A stretch of 22,258 nucleotides of DNA from NCBI GenBank assembly GCA_035280025.1, contig DATEGT010000116.1, positions 1 to 22,258 of the forward strand. Reading direction: 5' to 3'. The stretch is from VBDM01 sp035280025. Its GTDB lineage: Bacteria > Pseudomonadota > Gammaproteobacteria > Burkholderiales > SG8-39. Of this stretch, positions 13,894 through 20,841 are shown in pieces; within the stretch, counting starts at the first letter, position 1; each line of letters begins with the position of its first letter. Made by a program: the position numbers and the translations under genes. The notes under the pieces were generated by a model. That model was given only the letters and a program-made list of their open reading frames with translations. It had not been told where the DNA came from and ran no database searches.

Positions 13894-14232
13894 ATGAAGA
13901 AAATTGAAGCCGTCGTGAAGCCTTTCAAGCTAGACGAGGTTCGCGAGGCGCTCGCCGAGGTCGGTGTCACGGGGTTGACCGTCACGGAGGTGAAGGGATT
14001 CGGCCGCCAGAAGGGACATACCGAGCTCTATCGGGGCGCGGAGTACGTGGTCGACTTCCTCCCGAAGGTCAAGGTCGAGGTGGTGGTCACCGAGAAGATG
14101 CTGGAGGGAGCGATCGAAGCGATCGTCAAGGCGGCACGCACCGGCAAGATCGGGGACGGCAAGATCTTCGTGACCGCGGTCGAGCAGGTGGTGCGCATCC
14201 GCACCGGCGAGACCAACGAGGCCGCGGTCTAG
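13894..14232 (+). CDS. glnB: Nitrogen regulatory protein PII
   Basis: PII is a trimeric cytosolic sensor of ATP/ADP, 2-oxoglutarate and, through uridylylation, glutamine. At 112 residues it has exactly the family length. It begins MKKIEAVVKPFKLDEVREAL. The T-loop GHTELYRGAEYVVDFLPK carries the uridylylation tyrosine Y51, and TGKIGDGKIFV (82-92) is the nucleotide-binding C-terminal signature. GGAGGA five bases before ATG 13894 fixes the start. The gene follows nadE on the same strand with its own -10 box between, so it may be read from both promoters. Because there is no amtB next to it, glnB is more likely than glnK, but the sequence alone does not separate them. Known PII targets elsewhere include GlnE, NtrB, AmtB and glutamine-dependent NadE, which makes this neighbour notable. 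Confidence 0.96.
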   Translation: MKKIEAVVKPFKLDEVREALAEVGVTGLTVTEVKGFGRQKGHTELYRGAEYVVDFLPKVKVEVVVTEKMLEGAIEAIVKAARTGKIGDGKIFVTAVEQVVRIRTGETNEAAV

Positions 14233-14239
14233 CCCGGGT

Positions 14240-14788
14240 CTAGGACTTGAGCAGCACCAGCAGCGCGCCGCTCCCGCCCTGATTTCGCGGCGCCTCGCAG
14301 AAGGCGAGCACCTCGTCGCGTTTCATCAGCCAGACCCGCACTTTCCCTTTCAGGACCGGTTCCCGCCCCGGCGAGCGCAGTCCCTTGCCGTGGACTACGC
14401 GGACGCAGCGCAGCCCGCGCTTCAGGCACGCCGCGAGGAAACCGGCGAGCAGCAGGCGCGCCTCGTCCCGGTTGAGGCCGTGCAGGTCGGCGACGTCCTG
14501 TACCGCCCAGTGTCCGCGCCTGAGCTTGCGCAGCACGTCGCGGCCGAGCCCCGGGCGCAGGTACGATTCTTCCTCCCCGGTCTCGATCGACGCCTCCTCC
14601 GGGAGCGCACCGTCCATGCTCTCGGCGAACGCCTCGTGCCCGTCGAGCAGAGACTGGACCGGGACGGGCGGCGGCGCCTTGTAACGGCGGAGGACGCGCG
14701 GCGCGGGACGAATCGGCGTGGTGCCCCGAACGGCGTCGCGGAACAGCGCGGCCTCGTCCTCCGGGATCGCGCGTAGGCGCCTGCGCAC
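14240..14788 (-). CDS. Smr-domain protein (SmrA/SmrB-like)
   Basis: This 182-residue protein has a C-terminal Smr domain from about residue 98, with the DLHGL motif (101-105), VVHGKG (131-136) and a closing GGSGALLVLL (171-180). The N-terminal half resembles SmrA/SmrB proteins: an acidic DEAALFRDAV segment, then a Pro/Arg-rich linker and LRPGLGRDVLRKLRRGHW. Smr domains bind or cut nucleic acid; E. coli SmrB cuts mRNA at collided ribosomes. Whether this copy does so is inference, although DLHG and HGKG are both present. The start is GTG 14788, separated from the trxB stop by one base, with GGAAGGG inside trxB as a likely ribosome binding site. Translational coupling with trxB is therefore likely. 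It converges on glnB with a seven-base gap. Confidence 0.9.
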   Translation of the reverse strand: MRRRLRAIPEDEAALFRDAVRGTTPIRPAPRVLRRYKAPPPVPVQSLLDGHEAFAESMDGALPEEASIETGEEESYLRPGLGRDVLRKLRRGHWAVQDVADLHGLNRDEARLLLAGFLAACLKRGLRCVRVVHGKGLRSPGREPVLKGKVRVWLMKRDEVLAFCEAPRNQGGSGALLVLLKS

Positions 14789-14789
14789 T

Positions 14790-15737
14790 CTAGTGCAGCC
14801 CTTCCAGGAACTTCTCGGCGTCGAGCGCCGCGATGCAGCCGCTTCCCGCGCTGGTGACGGCCTGCCGATAGACGTGGTCCTGCACGTCGCCCGCTGCGAA
14901 TACGCCCGGCACGCTGGTCGCGCTCGCGTTGCCCTCGTTTCCGCCGCGCGTGACGATGTAACCGCCCTTCATGTCGAGCTGGCCCTCGAAGATCCCCGTG
15001 TTCGGCGTGTGGCCGACGGCGATGAACAGGCCGTGGACGTCCAGCTTCTGTCGCGCGCCGCTGCCCACGTCCTTCAGGTAGACGCCGTTCACGCCTTTGT
15101 CGTCACCAAGGACCTCGTCGAGGACGTGGTTCCAGCGCACGGTCACGTTACCCTTGTCGAGGAGCTTCTTCTGCAGGATCTTCTCGGCCCGGAACTTGTC
15201 GCGACGGTGAACCACGGTCACGTGGCGGACGATGTTGGACAGGTACAGGGCCTCCTCGACTGCCGTGTTGCCGCCGCCGACGACCGCGACGTCCTGACCT
15301 TTGTAGAAGAATCCGTCGCAGGTGGCGCAGGCGGACACTCCCTTGCCCATGAACGCCTTCTCCGACTCGAGCCCGAGGTAGCGGGCCGACGCACCCGTTG
15401 CGATGATGAGCGAGTCGCAGGTGTAGTCGTTGGCGTCCCCCTCGAGGCGAATGGGGCGCTCGTTCAAATGGGCGGTATGGATGTGATCGAAAACGATCTC
15501 GGTGTCGAAGCGCTCGGCGTGCTTCTGGAAGCGCTCCATCAATTCCGGGCCCTGGACTCCCATGCTGTCGGCCGGCCAGTTGTCGACGTCGGTCGTCGTC
15601 ATGAGCTGCCCGCCGGGCGCCAGGCCCGTGACGACCACCGGCTTCAGGTTGGCGCGTGCGGCATAGACCGCGGCGGTGTAGCCCGCCGGGCCGGAACCGA
15701 GTATGAGTAGGCGGGAGTGCCTGGTTTTTTTTGACAT
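14790..15737 (-). CDS. trxB: Thioredoxin-disulfide reductase
   Basis: TrxB passes electrons from NADPH through FAD and a disulfide to thioredoxin. The 315-residue protein has the FAD-binding LLILGSGPAGYTAAVYAARA (10-29), GGQLMTTTDVDNWP, the redox centre SACATCDGFFY with C137 and C140, the NADPH-binding VVGGGNTAVEEALYL (152-166) with HRRD, and the second FAD motif GVFAAGDVQD (278-287). Length and motif spacing are typical. The start is ATG 15737, giving MSKKTRHSRLLILG; the open frame continues upstream across the Crp/Fnr gene and is rejected. No ribosome binding site is obvious. Codons 2 to 5 contain a run of eight A residues (15725-15732). A TATAAT box upstream is shared territory with the divergent Crp/Fnr gene. 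The Smr gene follows directly. Confidence 0.97.
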   Translation of the reverse strand: MSKKTRHSRLLILGSGPAGYTAAVYAARANLKPVVVTGLAPGGQLMTTTDVDNWPADSMGVQGPELMERFQKHAERFDTEIVFDHIHTAHLNERPIRLEGDANDYTCDSLIIATGASARYLGLESEKAFMGKGVSACATCDGFFYKGQDVAVVGGGNTAVEEALYLSNIVRHVTVVHRRDKFRAEKILQKKLLDKGNVTVRWNHVLDEVLGDDKGVNGVYLKDVGSGARQKLDVHGLFIAVGHTPNTGIFEGQLDMKGGYIVTRGGNEGNASATSVPGVFAAGDVQDHVYRQAVTSAGSGCIAALDAEKFLEGLH

Positions 15738-15789
15738 GACGGAAGGATGGGGACGGAAAAGCCGCAATTCAATCGCTCGCCGACGCCCG

Positions 15790-15795
15790 ATTATA
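15790..15795 (-). promoter_or_regulatory. -10 box of trxB
   Basis: A perfect TATAAT on the minus strand predicts transcription from about 15783 and a leader of about 46 bases. No -35 match is seen in the GC-rich stretch upstream. Confidence 0.45.
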
Positions 15796-15855
15796 ACCCG
15801 GGCTGTTCGCGCCACTTTCTCGCCGCTCCCGCGGAGACGGAACGCGCCGGTCTGG

Positions 15856-15864
15856 TGATAAGAT
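15856..15864 (+). promoter_or_regulatory. Candidate extended -10 of the Crp/Fnr gene
   Basis: TGATAAGAT fits TGn plus TAAGAT (four of six). It would start transcription near 15871, just before the hairpin that covers the ribosome binding site. The assignment is tentative. Confidence 0.3.
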
Positions 15865-15877
15865 ATGACGCTAGGAT

Positions 15878-15890
15878 GTCCTGGGAGGAC
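15878..15890 (+). promoter_or_regulatory. Hairpin covering the ribosome binding site of the Crp/Fnr gene
   Basis: GTCCT pairs perfectly with AGGAC around a GGG loop, and a T-G wobble can extend the stem. The ribosome binding site GGGAGGA (15883-15889) lies wholly in the loop and 3' arm, seven bases before ATG 15897. The stem is short, so its effect in the cell is uncertain. Confidence 0.4.
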
Positions 15891-15896
15891 GCATAA

Positions 15897-16571
15897 ATGA
15901 CGGCCCCGGCTAGCGTCTCGATGCTGCTGTTGCGCAATGTGCCCCTGTTTTCGGTGCTGCCCGAGAACCAGCTGGCTTTGCTCACCGGAGCGGTGAGCCG
16001 CAAGAGTTTTCCGCGCGGCACGACGATCATCGCGGCCGGGGACGTCACCGAATCGCTCTACGTCATTATTTCGGGTCGTCTCAAGGTGATGATCAGCGAC
16101 GACGAAGGACGCGAAGTGATCCTGGCGATCCTCGGACCCAACGAATTCTTCGGGGAGATGGGTCTGATCGACGACCATCCGCGCTCGGCGAGCGTGGCGG
16201 CCCTCGAGGCCTGCGAGCTGCTCAGCCTGTCGAAGCGAGACTTCAAGCGCTGCCTCTCGGAGAATTTCGAGATGGCCATGACGGTGATGCGGGGACTGGT
16301 GAAGCGGCTGCGTGAGGCCGACCAGAAGATCGGCAGCCTCGCCCTCATGGATGTGTACGGCAGGGTGGCCCATCTGCTGCTCGAGATGTCGGAGACGATA
16401 GACGGCCAGAAGGTGGTCACCAGGAAGCTTGCGAAGCAGGATATCGCCAAGATGATCGGCGCTTCGCGCGAAATGGTCAGCCGGGTGATGAAGGATCTGC
16501 AGTCCGGAGGGTACATCGACGTCCGTCCGGGTTCGATCCACCTGCACGAATCCATTCTGACGATCGATTGA
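15897..16571 (+). CDS. Crp/Fnr-family transcriptional regulator
   Basis: The 224-residue protein has an N-terminal cyclic-nucleotide-binding fold (about 12-125), a dimerisation helix (about 125-150) and a C-terminal winged helix-turn-helix with QDIAKMIGASREMVSRVMKD (181-200). The nucleotide pocket reads FFGEMGLIDDHPRSASV, close to the phosphate-binding signature of cAMP-binding Crp proteins (E87, R96, S97), so binding of a cyclic nucleotide is plausible. The N-terminal cysteine cluster of FNR is absent, which argues against direct oxygen sensing. ATG 15897 has GGGAGGA seven bases upstream, inside a small hairpin. It is divergent from trxB and precedes ftsK by 34 bases. In E. coli the same place between trxB and ftsK is held by lrp, an unrelated regulator. 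Its targets are unknown. Confidence 0.92.
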   Translation: MTAPASVSMLLLRNVPLFSVLPENQLALLTGAVSRKSFPRGTTIIAAGDVTESLYVIISGRLKVMISDDEGREVILAILGPNEFFGEMGLIDDHPRSASVAALEACELLSLSKRDFKRCLSENFEMAMTVMRGLVKRLREADQKIGSLALMDVYGRVAHLLLEMSETIDGQKVVTRKLAKQDIAKMIGASREMVSRVMKDLQSGGYIDVRPGSIHLHESILTID

Positions 16572-16582
16572 GGGGGCAATCG
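16565..16582. other. Hairpin between the Crp/Fnr gene and ftsK
   Basis: CGATTG pairs with CAATCG around AGGGGG, overlapping the regulator's stop codon. No T-run follows, so it may slow readthrough into ftsK or protect the upstream message, but it is not a clear terminator. Confidence 0.25.
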
Positions 16583-16605
16583 GGGAATCTGGCGGCCGAG
16601 GCAAT

Positions 16606-18867
16606 TTGAAACGGAATCAGGCACCTCTTCCCGGCAAAGTCGCTGCGCTGCTGCGCGAATCGCGGCTGTTCGTTCTGATCGCCGCGGCGCTGTACCTGTC
16701 CCTCGTCCTTGGCACCTTCAGCCGCGCCGACCCGGGGTGGTCGCACAGCGTCGCGGCCGGCGAGATCCGCAATCTGGGCGGCAGGGTGGGCGCCTGGGTC
16801 GCCGACGGGCTTCTCTATCTGTTCGGCCTCTCCGCCTGGTGGTGGGTGGTGCTGCTCGCCGTAGCCGCGGTGTGGACGCTGCGACGCTTGGACGGCGGCT
16901 CGCCGGACGATCGGCGATCCCTGGTCGTCGCGATTTTCGGATTCTGCGTGCTGCTCGTCGCCTCCAGCGCGGTCGAGGCGCTGCGGCTGTACTCGCTGAA
17001 GGCAACGCTGCCGCTGGCCCCCGGGGGCATGATCGGCGAAGTCGTCGCGAGGGTGCTGCAGTCCGGCTTCGGGTTTACCGGGGCGACGCTGATACTGATT
17101 GCGCTCGTCGCGACCACGCTTTCCCTGTTCACCGGAGTTTCCTGGCTCACGGTCATGGAGAAGGTCGGCGCGGGGCTCGAGCACGCCTGTTTTTGGATCT
17201 ATGAGAGGTGGCAGAGCTGGCAGGACCGCAAGGCCGGCGCGATAGCGGCGGAGCGACGGGAAGCGGTAGTAGAGGAAAAGCGCGAGCTGATCGAGGACCA
17301 TGCGCCGATCAGGATCGAGGCTCCCGTAGTCGAGATCCCGAAGTCCTCCAGGGTGCAGAGGGAGAAGCAGGAACCCCTGTTCCGCGACCTGCCGGACACT
17401 CCGCTGCCGCCGCTCAAGCTGCTCGACGAGGCGAGCAGCGACATCGAGGTCCTGTCCCCCGAGACCCTCGAGTACACCTCGCGGCTGATCGAAAAGAAGC
17501 TGGGCGATTTCGGCGTTCAGGTCAAGGTGCTCGCGGCCTATCCGGGGCCGGTCATCACGCGCTATGAGATCGAGCCCGCGGTGGGGGTCAAGGGCAGCCA
17601 GATCGTAAATCTGGTGAAGGACCTAGCGCGCGCGCTGTCGGTCTACAGCATCCGCGTGGTCGAGACGATTCCCGGGAAGTCGTGCATGGGCCTGGAGATT
17701 CCCAATCCGCACCGCCAGATAGTGCGGCTCTCCGAGATCGTGAGCTCGCGCGCCTACCATGAGCAGCATTCCCCGCTGACGCTCGCGCTCGGCAAGGACA
17801 TCGCCGGGAACCCGGTGGTCGCCGATCTGGCCAAGATGCCGCACCTCCTGGTTGCCGGAACGACCGGTTCGGGCAAGTCGGTGGCGCTCAACGCGATGAT
17901 TCTGTCGATTCTGTACAAGACCGAGCCGCGCGAAGTCCGCTTGGTGATGGTCGATCCGAAGATGCTCGAGCTCTCCACTTACCAGGGTATTCCGCACCTG
18001 CTCGCTCCGGTCGTCACCGACATGCGCCAGGCCGCGAACGCGCTCAACTGGTGCATGGGCGAGGTCGAGCGGCGCTACCGGCTCATGACCTGGGTTGCAG
18101 TGCGCAACCTCTCCGGCTACAACCACAAGGTGATCGACGCCGAGAAATCGGGCAGGCCGCTCAAGGATCCCGAGACGCTCGATCTTCCCGAGCCCCGCGA
18201 CCTGGAGCGGCTGCCGCACATCGTGGTGATCATCGACGAGCTCGCCGATCTCATGATGGTGTCCGGGAAGAAAGTCGAGGAGCTAATCGCCCGGCTGGCC
18301 CAGAAGGCGCGCGCCGCGGGCATCCACCTGATACTCGCCACTCAGCGGCCTTCGGTCGATGTCATCACCGGCCTGATCAAGGCGAACGTGCCGACACGCA
18401 TCGCGTTCCAGGTGTCGAGCAGGGTGGATTCCCGCACCATACTCGACCAGCAGGGGGCCGAGTCGCTGATCGGACAGGGCGACATGCTCTACCTGCCGCC
18501 CGGCTCGGGCATGCCGCACCGTGTGCACGGCGCGTACGTCGCCGACCACGAGGTGCACAAGGTCGTGGAGTACCTCAAGGCGCTCGGCCGTCCCGAGTAT
18601 GTCGAGGGCGTGCTCGAGGGCGAAGAAGTCGCCTCCGGCGCAGAGTCCGCCGCGGGACAGGAGGGCGAGTCCGACCCGCTCTACGATCAGGCAGTGGAGA
18701 TGGTGCTGCGGACGCGGCGCGCCTCGATTTCCCTCGTCCAGCGGCATTTGCGCATCGGCTACAACCGCGCGGCCCGCCTGATCGAGCAGATGGAGCACGC
18801 GGGCCTCGTGTCCGCGATGCAGACGAACGGCAACCGCGAGGTGCTCGTGCCCGCGAAGATGGAGTAG
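16606..18867 (+). CDS. ftsK: DNA translocase FtsK
   Basis: FtsK anchors at the division septum and pumps chromosome ends toward dif to resolve dimers with XerCD. The 753-residue protein has four N-terminal membrane segments (about 20-36, 65-94, 104-122 and 157-177), a short charged linker (about 200-290) and the motor. The motor has LLVAGTTGSGKSVALNAMIL (414-433, Walker A 418-425) and HIVVIIDELADLMM (538-551, Walker B). The C-terminal gamma domain (from about 690; RRASISLVQRHLRIGYNRAA) reads polar KOPS-type sites. The linker is much shorter than in E. coli FtsK, as is normal in many bacteria. The start is TTG 16606, with a modest CGAGG upstream. The stop lies three bases before lolA. The order ftsK-lolA-rarA-serS matches E. 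coli. Confidence 0.97.
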   Translation: MKRNQAPLPGKVAALLRESRLFVLIAAALYLSLVLGTFSRADPGWSHSVAAGEIRNLGGRVGAWVADGLLYLFGLSAWWWVVLLAVAAVWTLRRLDGGSPDDRRSLVVAIFGFCVLLVASSAVEALRLYSLKATLPLAPGGMIGEVVARVLQSGFGFTGATLILIALVATTLSLFTGVSWLTVMEKVGAGLEHACFWIYERWQSWQDRKAGAIAAERREAVVEEKRELIEDHAPIRIEAPVVEIPKSSRVQREKQEPLFRDLPDTPLPPLKLLDEASSDIEVLSPETLEYTSRLIEKKLGDFGVQVKVLAAYPGPVITRYEIEPAVGVKGSQIVNLVKDLARALSVYSIRVVETIPGKSCMGLEIPNPHRQIVRLSEIVSSRAYHEQHSPLTLALGKDIAGNPVVADLAKMPHLLVAGTTGSGKSVALNAMILSILYKTEPREVRLVMVDPKMLELSTYQGIPHLLAPVVTDMRQAANALNWCMGEVERRYRLMTWVAVRNLSGYNHKVIDAEKSGRPLKDPETLDLPEPRDLERLPHIVVIIDELADLMMVSGKKVEELIARLAQKARAAGIHLILATQRPSVDVITGLIKANVPTRIAFQVSSRVDSRTILDQQGAESLIGQGDMLYLPPGSGMPHRVHGAYVADHEVHKVVEYLKALGRPEYVEGVLEGEEVASGAESAAGQEGESDPLYDQAVEMVLRTRRASISLVQRHLRIGYNRAARLIEQMEHAGLVSAMQTNGNREVLVPAKME

Positions 18868-18870
18868 GGC

Positions 18871-19506
18871 GTGAGGGCGCCACGCCTTTTGGCAGCTGCT
18901 CCGGCGGGCCTGGTCCTCGCGCTCGCGGCGTCGGCATCCTCGGCGTCCAGCCTGGAGCGTTTCTCGGAGTTCATCAGCGGCTTTCGCACCGCTCGCGGAG
19001 GATTCGAGCAGAAGATCTTCGACAGCAACCACAGGCTGCTGCAGGAGTCGCGCGGCTCCCTCGCGTTCTCGCGCCCCGGCAGGTTTCGGTGGACGTACGT
19101 GAAGCCCTACCCGCAGCTCATCGTGGGGGACGGCAGCAGGGTTTGGATCTACGACGAGGACCTGAAGCAGGTCACGGTCAAGAAGCTCGATCAGGCACTG
19201 GGCTCGACCCCCGCGGCGCTCCTCGCGGGCAACAACGACGCAATGCACGCATTCAATCTCTCCGACAAGGGGAAGAAGGACGGGATCGAGTGGCTCGAGG
19301 CCCTTCCTCGCGGCAAGGAGAGCAGCTTCGAGAGGATCCGCATGGGCTTCGATACTTCCGGGCTTCGAGCCATGGAGCTCGTCGATACCTTCGGGCAGAC
19401 GACCGTACTGAGGTTCAATTCCCTCGAGCGCAACCCGGACCTCGGCCCGGGTCTCTTCCGCTTCTCGCCCCCCAAGGGGGTCGACGTGATCGGCGACGTG
19501 AACTAA
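18871..19506 (+). CDS. lolA: Outer-membrane lipoprotein carrier protein LolA
   Basis: LolA is the periplasmic chaperone that takes lipoproteins from LolCDE to LolB. The 211-residue precursor has a signal peptide (hydrophobic LLAAAPAGLVLALAASASSA, cleavage probably near residue 26). The mature part begins LERFSEFISGFRTARGGFEQ, with the family patterns GSLAFSRPGRFRWTY and PQLIVGDGSRVWIYDEDLKQ. The end FRFSPPKGVDVIGDVN is also typical. Start GTG 18871 follows the ftsK stop by three bases, with GGAG in the last ftsK codons, so it is translationally coupled. rarA begins 18 bases after it. Nothing is unusual about it beyond the GTG start. Confidence 0.95.
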   Translation: MRAPRLLAAAPAGLVLALAASASSASSLERFSEFISGFRTARGGFEQKIFDSNHRLLQESRGSLAFSRPGRFRWTYVKPYPQLIVGDGSRVWIYDEDLKQVTVKKLDQALGSTPAALLAGNNDAMHAFNLSDKGKKDGIEWLEALPRGKESSFERIRMGFDTSGLRAMELVDTFGQTTVLRFNSLERNPDLGPGLFRFSPPKGVDVIGDVN

Positions 19507-19524
19507 TCCGCTGTCGGCAGGCGA

Positions 19525-20838
19525 ATGACGGACTTGTTTCCCGCGCGAGCGCCCGTGCCCCCGTTAGCCGAGGCGATGCGGCCGAGGTCGCTCGACGATG
19601 TGATCGGCCAGCGCCACCTGCTGGGCCCGGGGAAACCCCTGCGCCTGGCTTTCGAGTCGCGCAAGCCGCACTCGATGATCCTGTGGGGGCCGCCGGGAGT
19701 CGGCAAGACCACGCTCGCGCGCCTCATGGCGGACGCTTTCGACGCCGAGTTCATCGCGCTCTCGGCGGTATTCTCGGGCGTGAAGGACATCAGGGAAGCG
19801 GTGCAGCGCGCGCAGGAGGTCCTCGCCGCCTCGGGGCGCCGCACCATCCTCTTCGTGGACGAGGTTCACCGCTTCAACAAGGCACAGCAGGACGCGTTCC
19901 TGCCCTTCGTCGAGCAGGGCCTGCTGACATTCATCGGGGCGACGACGGAGAACCCATCCTTCGAGGTCATCGGCGCGCTGCTTTCGCGCGCCGCAGTCTA
20001 TGTGTTGCACAGCCTCTCCGAGGCGGAACTGGGAGAGCTGTTCGACCGCGCCGCCTCGCGGCTGGCCAAGCCCTTGTCCTTCGATGCGAAGGCGCGCGAG
20101 CGCGTGATCGGGCTCGCGGACGGAGATGCGAGGCGGCTGCTCAACGTGCTCGAGATATTGCACACGGCTGCGGCGGGCGCGGGCACAGCAGCCATCGACG
20201 GCGAACTCGTGCAGAACGCGGTGGCGCGCAACCTGCGCCGCTTCGACAAGGGCGGAGACGCGTTCTACGACCAGATCTCGGCGCTGCACAAGTCGGTCCG
20301 GGGCTCCGACCCGGATGCATCCCTGTACTGGCTCGTCCGCATGATCGACGGCGGGGCCGACCCGCTGTACGTCGGTCGCCGCGTGGTGAGAATGGCCGTC
20401 GAGGACGTCGGCCTCGCCGATCCGCGTGCGCTGCGCGTCGCGCTCGACGCGTGCGAGACCTACGAGCGGCTCGGAAGCCCCGAGGGCGAGCTCGCCTTCG
20501 CCGAGGCGGTGATCTATCTCGCGTGCGCCGCGAAATCGAACGCCGTGTACAACGCCTACAATCAGGCGCGCGGCTTCGTGTCCGTGGACGATTCGCGTCC
20601 GGTTCCGGGGCATCTGCGCAATGCCCCGACGAAGCTGATGAAGGACCTCGGCTTCGGCAGGGACTACAGGTACGCCCACGACGAGGCGGACGCCTATGCG
20701 GCCGCGGAGAACTACCTTCCCGAAGGCATGCCCGCGGTAAAATGGTACGAGCCGACCGACCGCGGACTGGAAGCGGCGATCGCCGAGAAGCTCGCGTACT
20801 TGCGCACCCTCGACCGCGCGGCGAAGAACAAGAAATAG
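19525..20838 (+). CDS. rarA: Replication-associated recombination protein RarA
   Basis: RarA (MgsA) is a AAA+ ATPase related to clamp loaders that acts at stalled forks and gaps. The 437-residue protein begins PPLAEAMRPRSLDDVIGQRH, with Walker A ILWGPPGVGKTTLAR (52-66), Walker B ILFVDEVHRFNKAQQDAFLP (108-127) and sensor 1 GATTENPSFEV. The C-terminal tetramerisation part holds FYDQISALHKSVRGSDPDA and LYWLVRMIDGGADPLYVGRR, both typical. The ending EAAIAEKLAYLRTLDRAAKN is also normal. Start ATG 19525 gives the usual short N-terminus; the ribosome binding site (GGCAGGCG) is weak. It lies between lolA and serS as in E. coli, with only three bases between its stop and serS, so co-transcription is likely. 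Confidence 0.96.
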   Translation: MTDLFPARAPVPPLAEAMRPRSLDDVIGQRHLLGPGKPLRLAFESRKPHSMILWGPPGVGKTTLARLMADAFDAEFIALSAVFSGVKDIREAVQRAQEVLAASGRRTILFVDEVHRFNKAQQDAFLPFVEQGLLTFIGATTENPSFEVIGALLSRAAVYVLHSLSEAELGELFDRAASRLAKPLSFDAKARERVIGLADGDARRLLNVLEILHTAAAGAGTAAIDGELVQNAVARNLRRFDKGGDAFYDQISALHKSVRGSDPDASLYWLVRMIDGGADPLYVGRRVVRMAVEDVGLADPRALRVALDACETYERLGSPEGELAFAEAVIYLACAAKSNAVYNAYNQARGFVSVDDSRPVPGHLRNAPTKLMKDLGFGRDYRYAHDEADAYAAAENYLPEGMPAVKWYEPTDRGLEAAIAEKLAYLRTLDRAAKNKK

Positions 20839-20841
20839 AGC

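Noticed and set aside
15897..16571. Reading the Crp/Fnr-family gene as an oxygen-sensing FNR
   Set aside because: The N-terminal cysteine cluster needed for the iron-sulfur centre is absent; only scattered cysteines occur.
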